DNA of 64,000 nucleotides, taken from assembly GCF_001952935.1 (NCBI RefSeq), contig NZ_CP018319.1, positions 671,501 through 735,500 of the forward strand, written 5' to 3'. Positions 55,281 through 64,000 of the stretch are shown here, piece after piece (position 1 is the stretch's first letter; every line of letters begins with the position of its first letter). Position numbers and translations under genes: made by a program. The stretch is from Pseudomonas frederiksbergensis (GTDB lineage: Bacteria > Pseudomonadota > Gammaproteobacteria > Pseudomonadales > Pseudomonadaceae). Under the pieces are notes generated by a model, which saw only the letters and a list, made by a program, of their open reading frames with translations, did not search any database and had not been told where the DNA came from.

Positions 55281-55741
55281 AGCCGTCCCTTCAATTCGAT
55301 CACCAGCAAATCACTGGCGCGCTCGATCAGGTCCAGCACCTGTTCAAAACCTTGGTCACCGTCGTAGTACGGATCCGGCACTTCATCGATTTCCGACTGG
55401 TAGCGACGCAAAAACAGGTCCAGCTCGGCTTTGCCCTTGGCCGGTTGCATGGCCTCGAGGTTGCGCAGGTTGCTGTGGTCCATCGCCAGAATCAGGTCGT
55501 AGGTGGCGAAATCGGCGCGGGACACTTGCTGGGCGCGCTGGGCGGACAGGTCATAACCGCGCAGCCTGGCTGCCGCCTGGCTGCGCTTGTCCGGGGCCTT
55601 GCCGACGTGCCAGTCGCCGGTACCCGCGGAGGCGACTTCGATTTGATCGGCCAGCCCCGCTTCGCGCAGTTTATGCCGCAGCACGCCTTCAGCCGTGGGG
55701 GAACGGCAGATGTTGCCCAGGCAGACAAACAAAACCCGCAT
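55277..55741 (-). CDS. ptpA: low molecular weight protein-tyrosine phosphatase
   Basis: A 154-aa phosphatase with the P-loop VCLGNICRSPTAEGV (C-x5-R-S) at the N terminus and the acid DPYYDG late in the sequence. It removes phosphate from tyrosine of unknown targets. It overlaps kdsB by one base and murB by four. Confidence 0.94.
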   Translation of the reverse strand: MRVLFVCLGNICRSPTAEGVLRHKLREAGLADQIEVASAGTGDWHVGKAPDKRSQAAARLRGYDLSAQRAQQVSRADFATYDLILAMDHSNLRNLEAMQPAKGKAELDLFLRRYQSEIDEVPDPYYDGDQGFEQVLDLIERASDLLVIELKGRL

Positions 55742-56505
55742 CAGGCCTCCAGCAGGCGACGAACGCGCTCAAGGTCTTCGACGGTATCGACGCCGGTCGG
55801 CGGTGCGATCAGCGCGTCGGCGACGTGAATCCGCACGCCATGCCACAGGGCACGCAGCTGTTCCAGGGATTCGGTATTTTCCAGCCAGCACGGGCCCCAG
55901 CTGACGAAGTCATGCAGGAAACCGGCGCGGTAGGCATAGATGCCGATGTGGCGGCGATAGGGCACGCCTTCCGGCAATTGCTCGCGGCTTTTGGCGAACG
56001 CGTCCCGGGCCCACGGCAACGTGGCACGACTGAAGGTCAGCGCCAGGCCATTAAGGTCGCTGACCACCTTGACCACGTTGGGATTGAACAGGGTTTCCAC
56101 GTCTTCGATCGGCTCGGCCAGCGTGGCCATGCGCGCTTCGGTGTGGGCGGCCAGGTTGGCGGCCACCTGATCGATCACACTCGGCGGGATCAGCGGTTCG
56201 TCACCCTGGACGTTGACCACAATGGCGTCGGGCGCCAGACCCAGTTTCGCGGCGACTTCAGCCAAGCGGTCGGTGCCGGAATTGTGATCTTCGCGGGTCA
56301 GCACCACTTCAGCGCCAAACCCTTTGCAGGCCTCGACGATGCGCGCATCGTCAGTGGCCACCACCACGCGCTGCGCACTGCTTTTGCTCGCCTGTTCCCA
56401 GACGTGCTGGATCATCGGCTTGCCGGCGATCAGCAACAGCGGCTTGCCCGGCAAGCGAGTGGAGGCGTAGCGCGATGGAATGACAACGGTAAAGGCTGTG
56501 GTCAT
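55741..56505 (-). CDS. kdsB: 3-deoxy-manno-octulosonate cytidylyltransferase
   Basis: A 254-aa enzyme that activates KDO as CMP-KDO for lipopolysaccharide. The nucleotide site is [16 protein letters not shown] and the metal site [12 protein letters not shown]. It overlaps ycaR by 4 bp. Confidence 0.97.
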   Translation of the reverse strand: MTTAFTVVIPSRYASTRLPGKPLLLIAGKPMIQHVWEQASKSSAQRVVVATDDARIVEACKGFGAEVVLTREDHNSGTDRLAEVAAKLGLAPDAIVVNVQGDEPLIPPSVIDQVAANLAAHTEARMATLAEPIEDVETLFNPNVVKVVSDLNGLALTFSRATLPWARDAFAKSREQLPEGVPYRRHIGIYAYRAGFLHDFVSWGPCWLENTESLEQLRALWHGVRIHVADALIAPPTGVDTVEDLERVRRLLEA

Positions 56506-56687
56506 TTATCCAGACGCTCGTCGGTGGTCAGGGTGCGGGCTTCGGTTTCGAGCATCACCGGGATGCCGTCGCGAATCGGGTAAGCCAGGCCTGCGCCCTT
56601 GCTGATCAGCTCGGTTTTGTCGGCACTGAGCTTGAGCGGGCCTTTGCAGACCGGGCAAGCGAGGATATCGAGCAATTTGGTGTCCAT
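56502..56687 (-). CDS. ycaR: Trm112-like zinc-ribbon protein YcaR
   Basis: A 61-aa Trm112-family protein. CPVC is seen in [15 protein letters not shown], and the C-terminal part ([17 protein letters not shown]) is typical. In this family's bacterial members a second cysteine pair is often missing, as here. The start at 56687 (MDTKLLD) is preferred by family over an ATG two codons upstream. It is kept next to kdsB and lpxK in many proteobacteria. Confidence 0.92.
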   Translation of the reverse strand: MDTKLLDILACPVCKGPLKLSADKTELISKGAGLAYPIRDGIPVMLETEARTLTTDERLDK

Positions 56688-56712
56688 GAGCATTCCCTGG
56701 ATAAAAACGGAT

Positions 56713-57722
56713 TTAAGGCAAAAGACGAGCCGGCAACAGGCGCATCAGCTGCGTATCGAACCAGGCCACGAAGGCCGGCGATGGCGCAGCATCGACCGCC
56801 AGGTACCACCAATCGGCGGCGGCGAAGGCACGGCACTTCACCGCGTCCTTTTCGGTCATCACCAACGGCAATGACGGTGTGAAATTCAAGGCCTGCACGC
56901 TGTATTCGGCGTGGTCGGCAAACGCATGCGGCACCGGTTGCCAGTGTAGCGTTTCGAGGGTTGTGAAGAAACGCTGCGGATTGCCGATCCCGGCCACCGC
57001 GTGCAGCGCCTGCCCAGCGGGGAAGTGGTCGAGGGACGTCGCTCGCCACTGCGCAGATTGATCAATTCGGTGGGTTGAAGCTGGAAGGCGAACCCCCCGT
57101 CGCGATCGGCAGCGGCACCGTTGTAGAGCACCGCGTCGACACTTTGCAGACGCTCGGCCGGCTCACGCAACGGCCCGGCGGGCAGGCAACGCTGGTTGCC
57201 CAGGCCGCGGGCGGCGTCGATCAGCACCAGTTCAAGGTCGCGGGCCAGACGGTAATGCTGCATGCCGTCGTCGGACAGGATCAGGTCCAATGGCTCACTC
57301 GCCAGCAGCGCTTTGACGGCGCTGCTGCGGTCCGGGTCGATCATCAACGGAACCCCCGTGCGCTGGACGATCAACAGCGGTTCGTCACCAGCGATATCGG
57401 CGCTTTGATCCGCCTCGACTCGCCACGGCAATTGCGGCGGCTTGGCGCCATAACCCCGACTGACCACCCCGACCCGCAAACCGCTGCGCTGGCAGTGCTG
57501 GATCATCCACAGAATCAGCGGCGTCTTGCCGGTGCCGCCGACGGTTATGTTACCCACGACGATCAGCGGCACGGGCGGTTGATAGATATCGCCCTCTCCC
57601 GCCAGAAAACGCTTGCGCTTGTTCATGACCACGCGCCGATACAGCCACTCCAGCGGCTGCAACAGCTTCAGGGCCGGATGACCCTGGTACCACGCGGCGA
57701 GCAAGCGATCGGACATGGCCAT
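56713..57722 (-). pseudogene. lpxK: tetraacyldisaccharide 4'-kinase with one-base frameshift
   Basis: The kinase that puts the 4'-phosphate on lipid A. The N-terminal part (57722 to about 57034) has the P-loop [13 protein letters not shown] and the [13 protein letters not shown] motif. The frame breaks after RSGERRP at 57033-57036 and continues in another frame as [22 protein letters not shown] to the stop at 56713. Restoring one base in the GGG run at 57033-57035 (+ strand) gives a normal 336-aa protein. As the gene is essential in most Gram-negatives, a sequencing error is likely. It overlaps exbD by one base. Confidence 0.88.
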
Positions 57723-58153
57723 CAGGGCGCGGGCGGCGCCGCCTCGACTGTGGTCATGCGCAGGTGGCTGAAACCGAGTTTACCGGCGGCGTCCATAGCT
57801 GTGATGACGGACTGATGCTGGGCCTTGCCGTCGGCGCTGATGGACAGCGGCAAGTTGGTGTCGCCACTGGATTCTTTTTGCAGTGCGTCCATCAGGGTCG
57901 CCAGGTCGTTCTTGGGCAAGACCTGATTATTCACCGAGATGGCGCCTTCGGCACTGATGGCAACGTCCAGGTGTTTGACCTGCTGGTCTTCGGCCGGCGA
58001 ACCGCTGACCGCCTCCGGCAGATCCACGCGCAACTGGGTTTCTCGGGTAAAGGTGGTGGTCACGACGAAAAACAGCAGCAGGATAAACACCACGTCGATC
58101 AGCGACGCGAGGTTGATGTCTACCGTTTCCCGCGGTTTGCGGCGGAATTTCAC
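57722..58153 (-). CDS. exbD: biopolymer transport protein ExbD
   Basis: A 143-aa inner-membrane protein with one N-terminal helix (about 15-38) and a periplasmic domain. The helix holds the proton-pathway Asp in [14 protein letters not shown]. It forms the energy-transducing complex with ExbB. It overlaps exbB by 4 bp and lpxK by one base, as in other pseudomonads. Confidence 0.94.
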   Translation of the reverse strand: MKFRRKPRETVDINLASLIDVVFILLLFFVVTTTFTRETQLRVDLPEAVSGSPAEDQQVKHLDVAISAEGAISVNNQVLPKNDLATLMDALQKESSGDTNLPLSISADGKAQHQSVITAMDAAGKLGFSHLRMTTVEAAPPAP

Positions 58154-58785
58154 GCTTTGCCCCCATTCAGGTCAACATCACGGTCACCCTGTACTACCTC
58201 GACCAGTTTGATCGCTTCCTGCTCCATGCCCACCACCAGCTCATCGATCCGGCGTTGCAGGAATCGATGGAAGAATACGGCCGGGATACCGACCATCAGG
58301 CCCGCGGCCGTGGTGATCAGCGCTTTGGAAATACCGCCTGCCAGCACCGCAGCATTGGTACCCATGCCTGTGCCCATGAACGCGCTGAAAATGTCGATCA
58401 TGCCCAGCACCGTCCCCAGCAGACCCAGCAACGGAGCCATGGCAGCGATGGTGCCCAACGCATTGATGTAGCGTTCAAGCTCGTGGATGACCCGTGCGGC
58501 AGCCTCTTCGATGCACTCTTTCATGATCTCGCGACCATGCTTGGAGTTCGCCAGGCCAGCGGCGAGGATTTCGCCCAACGGCGAGTTGGCGCGCAATTCC
58601 TTGAGTTTTTCTTTATTGAGTTGCTTGTCCTTGATCCACACCCAGACTTGCCCGAGCAAATGCTCCGGGGTTACACGGCTGGCTCGCAGGGTCCAGAGAC
58701 GCTCGGCGACGATTGCCATGGCCGCGATGGAACTCAAAATGATCGGCAGCATCATCCAGCCGCCGGATTTGACTAATTCCCACAC
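58150..58785 (-). CDS. exbB: biopolymer transport protein ExbB (MotA/TolQ/ExbB family)
   Basis: A 211-aa inner-membrane protein with three hydrophobic segments (about 6-27, 105-130, 150-175) and the family stretch LLGLLGTVLGMIDIF. The GTG start at 58785 (VWELVKSGGWMMLP) is chosen because the P. aeruginosa counterpart starts here as I recall and GAGGGGG precedes it; an upstream ATG at 58815 is possible. It is the first gene of the seven-gene operon ending at murB. Confidence 0.92.
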   Translation of the reverse strand: MWELVKSGGWMMLPIILSSIAAMAIVAERLWTLRASRVTPEHLLGQVWVWIKDKQLNKEKLKELRANSPLGEILAAGLANSKHGREIMKECIEEAAARVIHELERYINALGTIAAMAPLLGLLGTVLGMIDIFSAFMGTGMGTNAAVLAGGISKALITTAAGLMVGIPAVFFHRFLQRRIDELVVGMEQEAIKLVEVVQGDRDVDLNGGKA

Positions 58786-58883
58786 AGTGACAGCCCCCTC
58801 GAAAAAGTGCGCCACTCTAACATAGGGGGTGAGCGCACCGAAGACCGTGATGTCGCATCCGCTCGGGGTTTAACAACCCCGGT

Positions 58884-61106
58884 TCAGTGCGCAGAGCGCC
58901 AGAAGCGCCGTTCTTGACGCATCGTCCACGGCGGTTTGAAACGTCCCAGTTGCAGACGGATGGCGCCCTGCTCGGCGCTGTCATAAACCGACAGGCCGCG
59001 TTTTTGATAGCGCGCGACGACCGTAGGATGGGGATGACCGAATGAATTGCCGTGACCGCGGGAGATCAGCACTGCTTTGGGTTGCAGCGCGGTAAGCAGC
59101 GCCATTGAAGACGAACTGCGACTGCCGTGGTGCGGCGCCTGCAACCAATCAGTGGTGACGGCCAGTGGACTGTCGAGCAGTGCCCGCTCGGCTGCCGCGT
59201 CTATATCACCGGTCAATAACAGACGCTCACCGTTGGCTTCAATTTGAAGGACACAGGATTTTTGATTGCTCTCGCTGGCCGAAGGCCATTGCCAGAGCTG
59301 GAACCTGACATCATCCCAGACCCATTGCTTGCCGCTCTCGCAGCCCTGCGCCTGTAACTCCGTCGGCAGCGCCTGGGGATCGCCACTGACCACCCGTTTT
59401 ACCGGCAGACCATCGGCCACGGCCCCGGCCCCGCCTGCATGATCGGCGTCGGCATGGCTGATCAGCATCACATCGAGCCCCTCCACGCCCAGCTTGCGTA
59501 ATGCCGGCAGCACCACCCGCTCGCCCAGGTCGAAATCGCCGAATCGTGGCCCGGTGTCATACAACAGTGTGTGATGACGGGTGCGAACGAGGATCGCCAA
59601 ACCCTGGCCGACATCCAGCTGCCAGACTTCGGCAATGCCTTCAGGCAAGACTTGCCGGGGCGGAAAAACCAGCAACAGCAGCATCGGCCAACCCAACGCG
59701 CGAAACGGCACACCCCGAGGCATTAATAGTAGAAGCGCGCCGAGTGTGCCTACAGCCCAAATCCACAATGGGATGGCCATCGGCACCCACGCGGGCAAGT
59801 ACCCGGCCATCAGCGTCAAGCCCTTGAACAAGAGGTCGATCAGACCTCCTGCCAGCCACAGCAACCCCTCGCCCACATAAGGAAGGGGTAAAAACAACGT
59901 ACCCAGCAAGGCCACGGGCAGCACAACCAGGCTGATCCACGGCACCGCGAGCAAATTGGCCAGCGGCCCGCTTAGACTGATCGGCAACCCGAGCACCAGC
60001 AGCAACGGACACAGGCCAATCGCGATCAGCCATTGGGCGCGGGTCCAGGTTTGCCACCAACGCCATGGGCCCAGCCGCCCCCCGAAGGTGAAGATCAACA
60101 CCGCCACTGCTGCGAACGACAGCCAGAAACCCGGTTGCAGACTCGCCAGCGGATCCAGCAGCAACACCCCGTCGAGCGCCAGCAACAGCGGCCACCAGGC
60201 GCCGAGGTGACGAAATCGCAGGCGCCACAACAGCACCAGGCCAATCATCACGCAGGCCCGCCGCACCGGCACCTCGAAACCGGCCAGCAGCCCATAACCG
60301 AGAGCGGCCGCGAATGCGAGTCCACAGGCCCACGGCAGCCAAGGCAAGCGTTTCGGCCATAGGCCATAACGGGCCAGCCCGGCGATCAACAGATACACCA
60401 GCCCTGCCAACAACCCGATGTGTTGGCCGGAAATTACCAACAGATGGACGGTGCCGGTGTCTTGCAGCACCTGCCAGTCTTCGCGACTCAGCCCGGCGCC
60501 ATCCCCCAGCACCAACGCCGTCAGCGCTCCCGTTCGCCCTTGGGCATCCACGGACTGCAAGCGCTGACGGACGCCGTCGCGCCAGGCCCATCGGGTTTCC
60601 TTGAGCCGTTCGCCAGCCTTGACCGTCCCGGTAGCGCCAATGCGTTGCGCCAACAGCCAGGCGTCGTAGTCGAAGGCATGGGGGTTGAGCAGCCCTGCTG
60701 GACGCTTCAACTTGACCGCCAGTCGCCAATGTTCGCCGCTGTTGACCGGCGGCCCGTCATACCAGGCCAGGCGCATCAGTTGCGGCACCTTGCCGTGTCG
60801 CGACCGGGCGTCCGCCAACTCGAAACGCACGACGGCCTCATTGTTCTGCGGCAATCCCGTCACCCGGCCTTCGACCCACCGGGTTTCGCCATCGAGGCTC
60901 GTCGGCAATCGATCATCCAGCGCCCACTGTGCATTCGCGCCTGCCCAGCTGAAGCCGAACAGGAAGAAAGCCAGTGGATAGCTGCGAAACGGCAGCAACA
61001 TCAAACCGATGACCGGTAGCAACATCAATAACCAGACCGGCGGTAATACCGGTAAAAAACGCAGGATCAACAGACCCAACGCCAGCGCCATCATCCCTGT
61101 GCGCAT
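58884..61106 (-). CDS. comEC: DNA internalization protein ComEC/Rec2
   Basis: A 740-aa membrane channel for single-stranded DNA uptake. An N-terminal OB-like domain (about 50-180) is followed by a competence domain of many helices (about 220-490) and a C-terminal metallo-beta-lactamase domain with LDVGQGLAILVRT and SHADADHAGGAGAV. The ATG at 61106 is chosen for its AGGA at 7-nt spacing; a GTG lies seven codons upstream. The MBL motif is complete. Confidence 0.93.
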   Translation of the reverse strand: MRTGMMALALGLLILRFLPVLPPVWLLMLLPVIGLMLLPFRSYPLAFFLFGFSWAGANAQWALDDRLPTSLDGETRWVEGRVTGLPQNNEAVVRFELADARSRHGKVPQLMRLAWYDGPPVNSGEHWRLAVKLKRPAGLLNPHAFDYDAWLLAQRIGATGTVKAGERLKETRWAWRDGVRQRLQSVDAQGRTGALTALVLGDGAGLSREDWQVLQDTGTVHLLVISGQHIGLLAGLVYLLIAGLARYGLWPKRLPWLPWACGLAFAAALGYGLLAGFEVPVRRACVMIGLVLLWRLRFRHLGAWWPLLLALDGVLLLDPLASLQPGFWLSFAAVAVLIFTFGGRLGPWRWWQTWTRAQWLIAIGLCPLLLVLGLPISLSGPLANLLAVPWISLVVLPVALLGTLFLPLPYVGEGLLWLAGGLIDLLFKGLTLMAGYLPAWVPMAIPLWIWAVGTLGALLLLMPRGVPFRALGWPMLLLLVFPPRQVLPEGIAEVWQLDVGQGLAILVRTRHHTLLYDTGPRFGDFDLGERVVLPALRKLGVEGLDVMLISHADADHAGGAGAVADGLPVKRVVSGDPQALPTELQAQGCESGKQWVWDDVRFQLWQWPSASESNQKSCVLQIEANGERLLLTGDIDAAAERALLDSPLAVTTDWLQAPHHGSRSSSSMALLTALQPKAVLISRGHGNSFGHPHPTVVARYQKRGLSVYDSAEQGAIRLQLGRFKPPWTMRQERRFWRSAH

Positions 61107-61240
61107 ACGCCCGTCCTTGAGAGTCACCTCTTAGGCATAGCCGGCTATCGCACCGCCATCGTTATTAATTGTCACAAAGTCTGAATGGGCGGTTCATAGA
61201 ATCCAGACATACTTGCCGCCTTAACCGACCGAGAAGCCTT

Positions 61241-61759
61241 ATGCCCCGGCGCTTATTCAAACGTTACATGCCAGACCCGGTCAGCATCAGGGAACACAAG
61301 TCCTTACGCTTTCTCGGCACCCTGCTGCATGACCCGAACCTCTGGCACCTCAACCGCCATTCCGTCGCACGGGCCATGGCTGTTGGCCTGTTCGCGGCGT
61401 TCCTGCCGATTCCCTTGCAGATGCTGCTCGCCGCCATTCTCGCCATCATGGTGCGCGGCAACATGCCGATTGCGGTGAGCCTGGTCTGGCTGACCAATCC
61501 AATCACCATGCCGGCGGTGTTCTTCTGCACTTACCAGACCGGTGCCTGGCTGATGGACGTTCCCACCCGCCATTTGCCAGACGAGCTGACCTGGGAATGG
61601 ATCAGCGGCGAACTCTCGACGCTTTGGCAGCCGTTCTTGCTCGGCTCGGTGGTAACGGGACTGGTGCTCGGCGCGCTCGCGTATTGCCTGACCATGATGT
61701 ACTGGCGCTGGTGGGTCGGAAGGCAGTGGCGGCGGCGTCAGAAAAAACGGATGCAATAA
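61241..61759 (+). CDS. DUF2062 domain membrane protein
   Basis: A 172-aa protein of the DUF2062 family with about three hydrophobic segments (about 45-70, 75-100, 130-155). Family signs are SVARAMAVGLFAAFLPIPLQ and LTNPITMPAVFF. The start at 61241 (MPRRLFKRYMPDPVS) is set by the family. It is next to comEC in other pseudomonads; the function is unknown. Confidence 0.9.
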   Translation: MPRRLFKRYMPDPVSIREHKSLRFLGTLLHDPNLWHLNRHSVARAMAVGLFAAFLPIPLQMLLAAILAIMVRGNMPIAVSLVWLTNPITMPAVFFCTYQTGAWLMDVPTRHLPDELTWEWISGELSTLWQPFLLGSVVTGLVLGALAYCLTMMYWRWWVGRQWRRRQKKRMQ

Positions 61760-61761
61760 AT

Positions 61762-61797
61762 GCAAAACGGCCTCCGCTTGGGAGGCCGTTTTTTGGT
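61762..61797 (+). terminator. terminator of DUF2062 gene
   Basis: AAACGGCCTCC, a GCTT loop and GGGAGGCCGTTTTTT form a strong stem and T-run just after the stop. Confidence 0.9.
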
Positions 61798-61808
61798 GTC
61801 TGGACTGG

Positions 61809-61896
61809 CGCCTTCGCGAGCAAGCCCGCTCCCACAGGGATCTGCGGCGTGGCACAAATCGCATAGACACTAGAGCCCCTGTGGGAGCGGGCTTGG
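61809..61896. repeat. REP-like pair, right copy degenerate
   Basis: CGCCTTCGCGAGCAAGCCCG at the left pairs with GTGGGAGCGGGCTTG at the right, but the right unit then diverges (GTCCGGGC). It lies between the DUF2062 gene and the ABC permease gene. Confidence 0.75.
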
Positions 61897-61936
61897 TCCG
61901 GGCGGCGTTCCGACGAAGCAGGCGACTCGGTCTTCC

Positions 61937-62716
61937 TTAGGTACGCATCCCGCGCCCACTGACCAGCAGCCGTGCGCAACCGATGTACAGCACAACGGTC
62001 GCAATCAGCATGAAGGTGATCGCCACGCTGATTCTGATGTCCGAAACGCCAAGAATGCCGTAACGGAAGGCGTTGACCATGTGCAGCACCGGGTTGGCCA
62101 GCGACACGGTCTGCCAGAACGGTGGCAGCAAGGAGATCGAGTAGAACACCCCGCCCAGGTAGGTCAGCGGTGTCAGCACAAACGTCGGGATGATCGAGAT
62201 GTCATCGAAGTTGCGCGCAAACACAGCGTTGATGAAGCCCAGCAGCGAGAAGATCGTCGCCGTCAGCACCACCACCAGAATGGTCACGCCCAGGTGATGC
62301 ACCTGCAACTCGGTGAAGAACAGCGACAGCAACGTCACGATGAGCCCGACCATCAAGCCGCGCAGCACACCGCCCAGGGTGTAGCCGATCAGAATCGTAT
62401 GCGGCGACACCGGCGACACCATTAATTCTTCGATGGAACGCTGGAACTTGCTGCCGAAGAAACTCGAGACCACGTTGCCGTAGGAGTTGGTGATCACCGA
62501 CATCATGATCAGCCCCGGCACGATGTACTCCATGTAGGTGAAACCACCCATGTCACCGATCTGCCGGCCGATCAGATTGCCGAAGATCACGAAGTACAGA
62601 ACCATGGTGATGGCTGGCGGCAGCAGCGTCTGCGGCCAGATCCGGGTAAAGCGTTTGACCTCTCGGTAAACGATGGTGTTGAGGGCAACGAGGTTGGGTT
62701 GCAGCTCGGAACTCAT
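61937..62716 (-). CDS. ABC-2 type transporter permease
   Basis: A 259-aa inner-membrane permease with six hydrophobic segments, of the ABC-2 export family (YadH-like). GSKFQRSIEELMVSPVSPHTIL is the family loop between helices 2 and 3. It overlaps its ATPase gene by 4 bp. The substrate is unknown; such two-gene exporters often carry drugs or surface polymers. Confidence 0.91.
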   Translation of the reverse strand: MSSELQPNLVALNTIVYREVKRFTRIWPQTLLPPAITMVLYFVIFGNLIGRQIGDMGGFTYMEYIVPGLIMMSVITNSYGNVVSSFFGSKFQRSIEELMVSPVSPHTILIGYTLGGVLRGLMVGLIVTLLSLFFTELQVHHLGVTILVVVLTATIFSLLGFINAVFARNFDDISIIPTFVLTPLTYLGGVFYSISLLPPFWQTVSLANPVLHMVNAFRYGILGVSDIRISVAITFMLIATVVLYIGCARLLVSGRGMRT

Positions 62717-63645
62717 ACCGCCACCTTCGACAGATTTTTCTCCACCAGGGACACGAACAACTCCTCGAGGCGATTGGTTTTGTTACGCAGGCTCAACACT
62801 TCGATGTTCTGCTGCGCCAATTGAGTGAACAGCGCAGTGATGCCCATGGCCTTGTCGACCTGAACTTCAAGGGTGTGGCTGTCGAGCAGCTTGGTCGGGT
62901 AACCGAGCAACTGCGGCGCGGTTTGCAGGGTGTTTTTGAGGTCGAGCAGGAACGTTTCCACATGCAGTTGGCCGAGCAACTGTTTCATGCTGGTGTTCTC
63001 GACGATGGTGCCGTGATCGATGATGCCGATGTTGCGGCACAACTGCTCAGCCTCTTCCAGATAGTGGGTGGTAAGGATGATGGTGATGCCTTTCTTGTTC
63101 AGCTCGGTGAGGAACGTCCACATCGAGCGACGCAGTTCGATGTCCACACCCGCCGTCGGTTCGTCAAGGATCAGCAGGCGCGGTTCGTGAACCAGCGCAC
63201 GGGCGATCATCAGTCGACGCTTCATGCCGCCGGACAGTGAACGCGACGGCGTATCGCGCTTGTCCCACAGGCCCAGTTGGGTCAGGTACTGCTCGGCGCG
63301 TTCCTTGGCGATTTTCGGCGGAATGCCGTAATAACCGGCCTGGGTCACCACGATGTCGAAGGTTTTTTCGAACTGGTTGAAGTTGAATTCCTGGGGCACC
63401 ACGCCGATGCAGCGCTTGAGCTGCGCAGGATTCTTGTCCAGGTCATGACCGAAAACATTCACCGTCCCGCTGGTCTTGTTCACCAGGGTCGAGAGAATGC
63501 CGATGGTCGTGGATTTGCCGGCGCCGTTGGGGCCGAGCAAAGCGAAAAAGTCACCTTCGGCGACGTCCAGATCGATACCACTCAAGGCCTGGAAACCGTT
63601 GCCGTAGGTTTTGGTTAGCTGCCGGATGGACAGAGCGGAACTCAT
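62713..63645 (-). CDS. ABC-2 exporter ATP-binding protein
   Basis: A 310-aa ATPase (YadG-like). Walker A is GPNGAGKSTTIGIL, the signature LSGGMKRRLMIARAL, Walker B LLILDEPTAGVD, and the H-loop TTHYLEEAEQL. The start at 63645 (MSSALSIRQLTKTYG) is preferred by family; a GTG lies six codons upstream. It powers the permease encoded downstream with a 4-bp overlap. Confidence 0.92.
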   Translation of the reverse strand: MSSALSIRQLTKTYGNGFQALSGIDLDVAEGDFFALLGPNGAGKSTTIGILSTLVNKTSGTVNVFGHDLDKNPAQLKRCIGVVPQEFNFNQFEKTFDIVVTQAGYYGIPPKIAKERAEQYLTQLGLWDKRDTPSRSLSGGMKRRLMIARALVHEPRLLILDEPTAGVDIELRRSMWTFLTELNKKGITIILTTHYLEEAEQLCRNIGIIDHGTIVENTSMKQLLGQLHVETFLLDLKNTLQTAPQLLGYPTKLLDSHTLEVQVDKAMGITALFTQLAQQNIEVLSLRNKTNRLEELFVSLVEKNLSKVAV

Positions 63646-63778
63646 ATCGGATTTACGCACCAAGAAGGGAAGAAAGGGAGAAATAAGGGTGGGCGGCGAC
63701 TATTACAACCACGGCGCACGAGCGCAATGGTGCTTGTCACCGCCACACAAGTACAGTCAAGCGTGTCGATAGTGAGTA

Positions 63779-64000
63779 TTAAGTCAACGCGGTCATAACC
63801 GCTTTCTGATACGCCGGACGCTGTTTCAGGCGTGCATACCAGGCTTGCAGATGAGGCTGCGGTGCGCGCTCGATCGGCATCTCGAACCAGGCATAAATGA
63901 AACTGCCCAGAGGTATGTCGCCCATGCCGATCTCATCGCCGGACAGGTACGGTTGGGTTGCCAACGTCTGGTCGGCCATGGACAGCAGACCATCGCACTC
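63779..64000 (-). CDS. glutathione S-transferase, C-terminal part (cut by window)
   Basis: The last 73 codons of a glutathione S-transferase-type protein run to the right edge. The all-helical C-terminal domain is seen as SGDEIGMGDIPLGSFIYAWF and WYARLKQRPAYQKAV. The reading frame stays open through the edge (ECDGLLSMADQTL), so the start lies beyond the window. Substrate and subclass cannot be told. Confidence 0.82.
   Translation of the reverse strand, partial: ECDGLLSMADQTLATQPYLSGDEIGMGDIPLGSFIYAWFEMPIERAPQPHLQAWYARLKQRPAYQKAVMTALT

Noticed and set aside
56713..57722. Programmed frameshifting in lpxK
   Set aside because: The site has only a GGG run, with no slippery heptamer or downstream structure, and lpxK is not known to use recoding. 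An indel or sequencing error is simpler.

Overview
The window is chromosomal DNA of a Pseudomonas of the fluorescens type. From 28.4 kb to the right edge the gene order (DUF1285, DUF4823, tetR, rgsA, tatD, pilZ, holB, tmk, mltG, pabC, fabF, acpP, fabG, fabD, plsX, rpmF, yceD, maf, sppA, HAD, rluC, rne, murB, ptpA, kdsB, ycaR, lpxK, exbD, exbB, comEC, DUF2062) is the Pseudomonas core order as I remember it from P. aeruginosa. The intergenic repeats are the REP-like palindromes of this genus. No tRNA, rRNA, CRISPR array, insertion sequence or prophage was seen.

Layout. (1) 0.1-2.2 kb: a leftward operon of a periplasmic family-3 solute-binding protein and two DUF4398 lipoproteins, one with an OmpA-like domain. 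(2) 2.2-6.1 kb: electron-transfer flavoprotein etfBA leftward and ETF-ubiquinone oxidoreductase rightward, around a 549-bp control region with a PsrA-like box. (3) 6.3-28.3 kb: an accessory, mostly metabolic block. It holds an AraC/alcohol dehydrogenase pair, a D-galactonate operon (dgoK-dgoA-dgoD-MFS-iclR), small stress-type genes, a cluster resembling E. coli yegTUVW (GntR, ADP-ribosylglycohydrolase, NCS1 permease, PfkB kinase), and a sugar uptake and oxidation cluster (FadR-type GntR, SMP-30 lactonase, SDR dehydrogenase, araFGH). (4) 28.4-45.6 kb: DUF1285, DUF4823, moaA, tetR, sRNA rgsA, then replication, cell-wall and fatty-acid housekeeping genes. (5) 45.6-54 kb: rne with a long structured leader, followed by an inserted molybdo-hydroxylase module (iorA-iorB-xdhC-mobA-like). 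(6) 54.2-61.8 kb: an overlapping envelope operon exbB-exbD-lpxK-ycaR-kdsB-ptpA-murB, plus comEC and DUF2062. (7) 61.9-64 kb: an ABC-2 exporter and a glutathione S-transferase cut by the window edge.

How the genes work together. The sugar genes form a split oxidative D-galactose route. AraFGH imports L-arabinose/D-galactose, the SDR oxidises it to the lactone, the SMP-30 enzyme opens the lactone, and DgoD, DgoK and DgoA take galactonate to pyruvate and glyceraldehyde 3-phosphate. The two halves lie about 12 kb apart. They share a near-identical promoter, palindromic operator and translation-start module (13.6 kb and 26.5 kb). A second, different 14-bp element links the FadR-type regulator to araF.

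The points most worth a second look are this duplicated control module and the 30-codon leader ORF it creates, the yeg-like cluster of unknown substrate, a one-base frameshift in the normally essential lpxK, a perfect 12-bp palindrome before moaA, the mirror-image elements between etfB and the ETF dehydrogenase gene, and two tandem ideal ribosome-binding sites on an unannotated ORF before the alcohol dehydrogenase.
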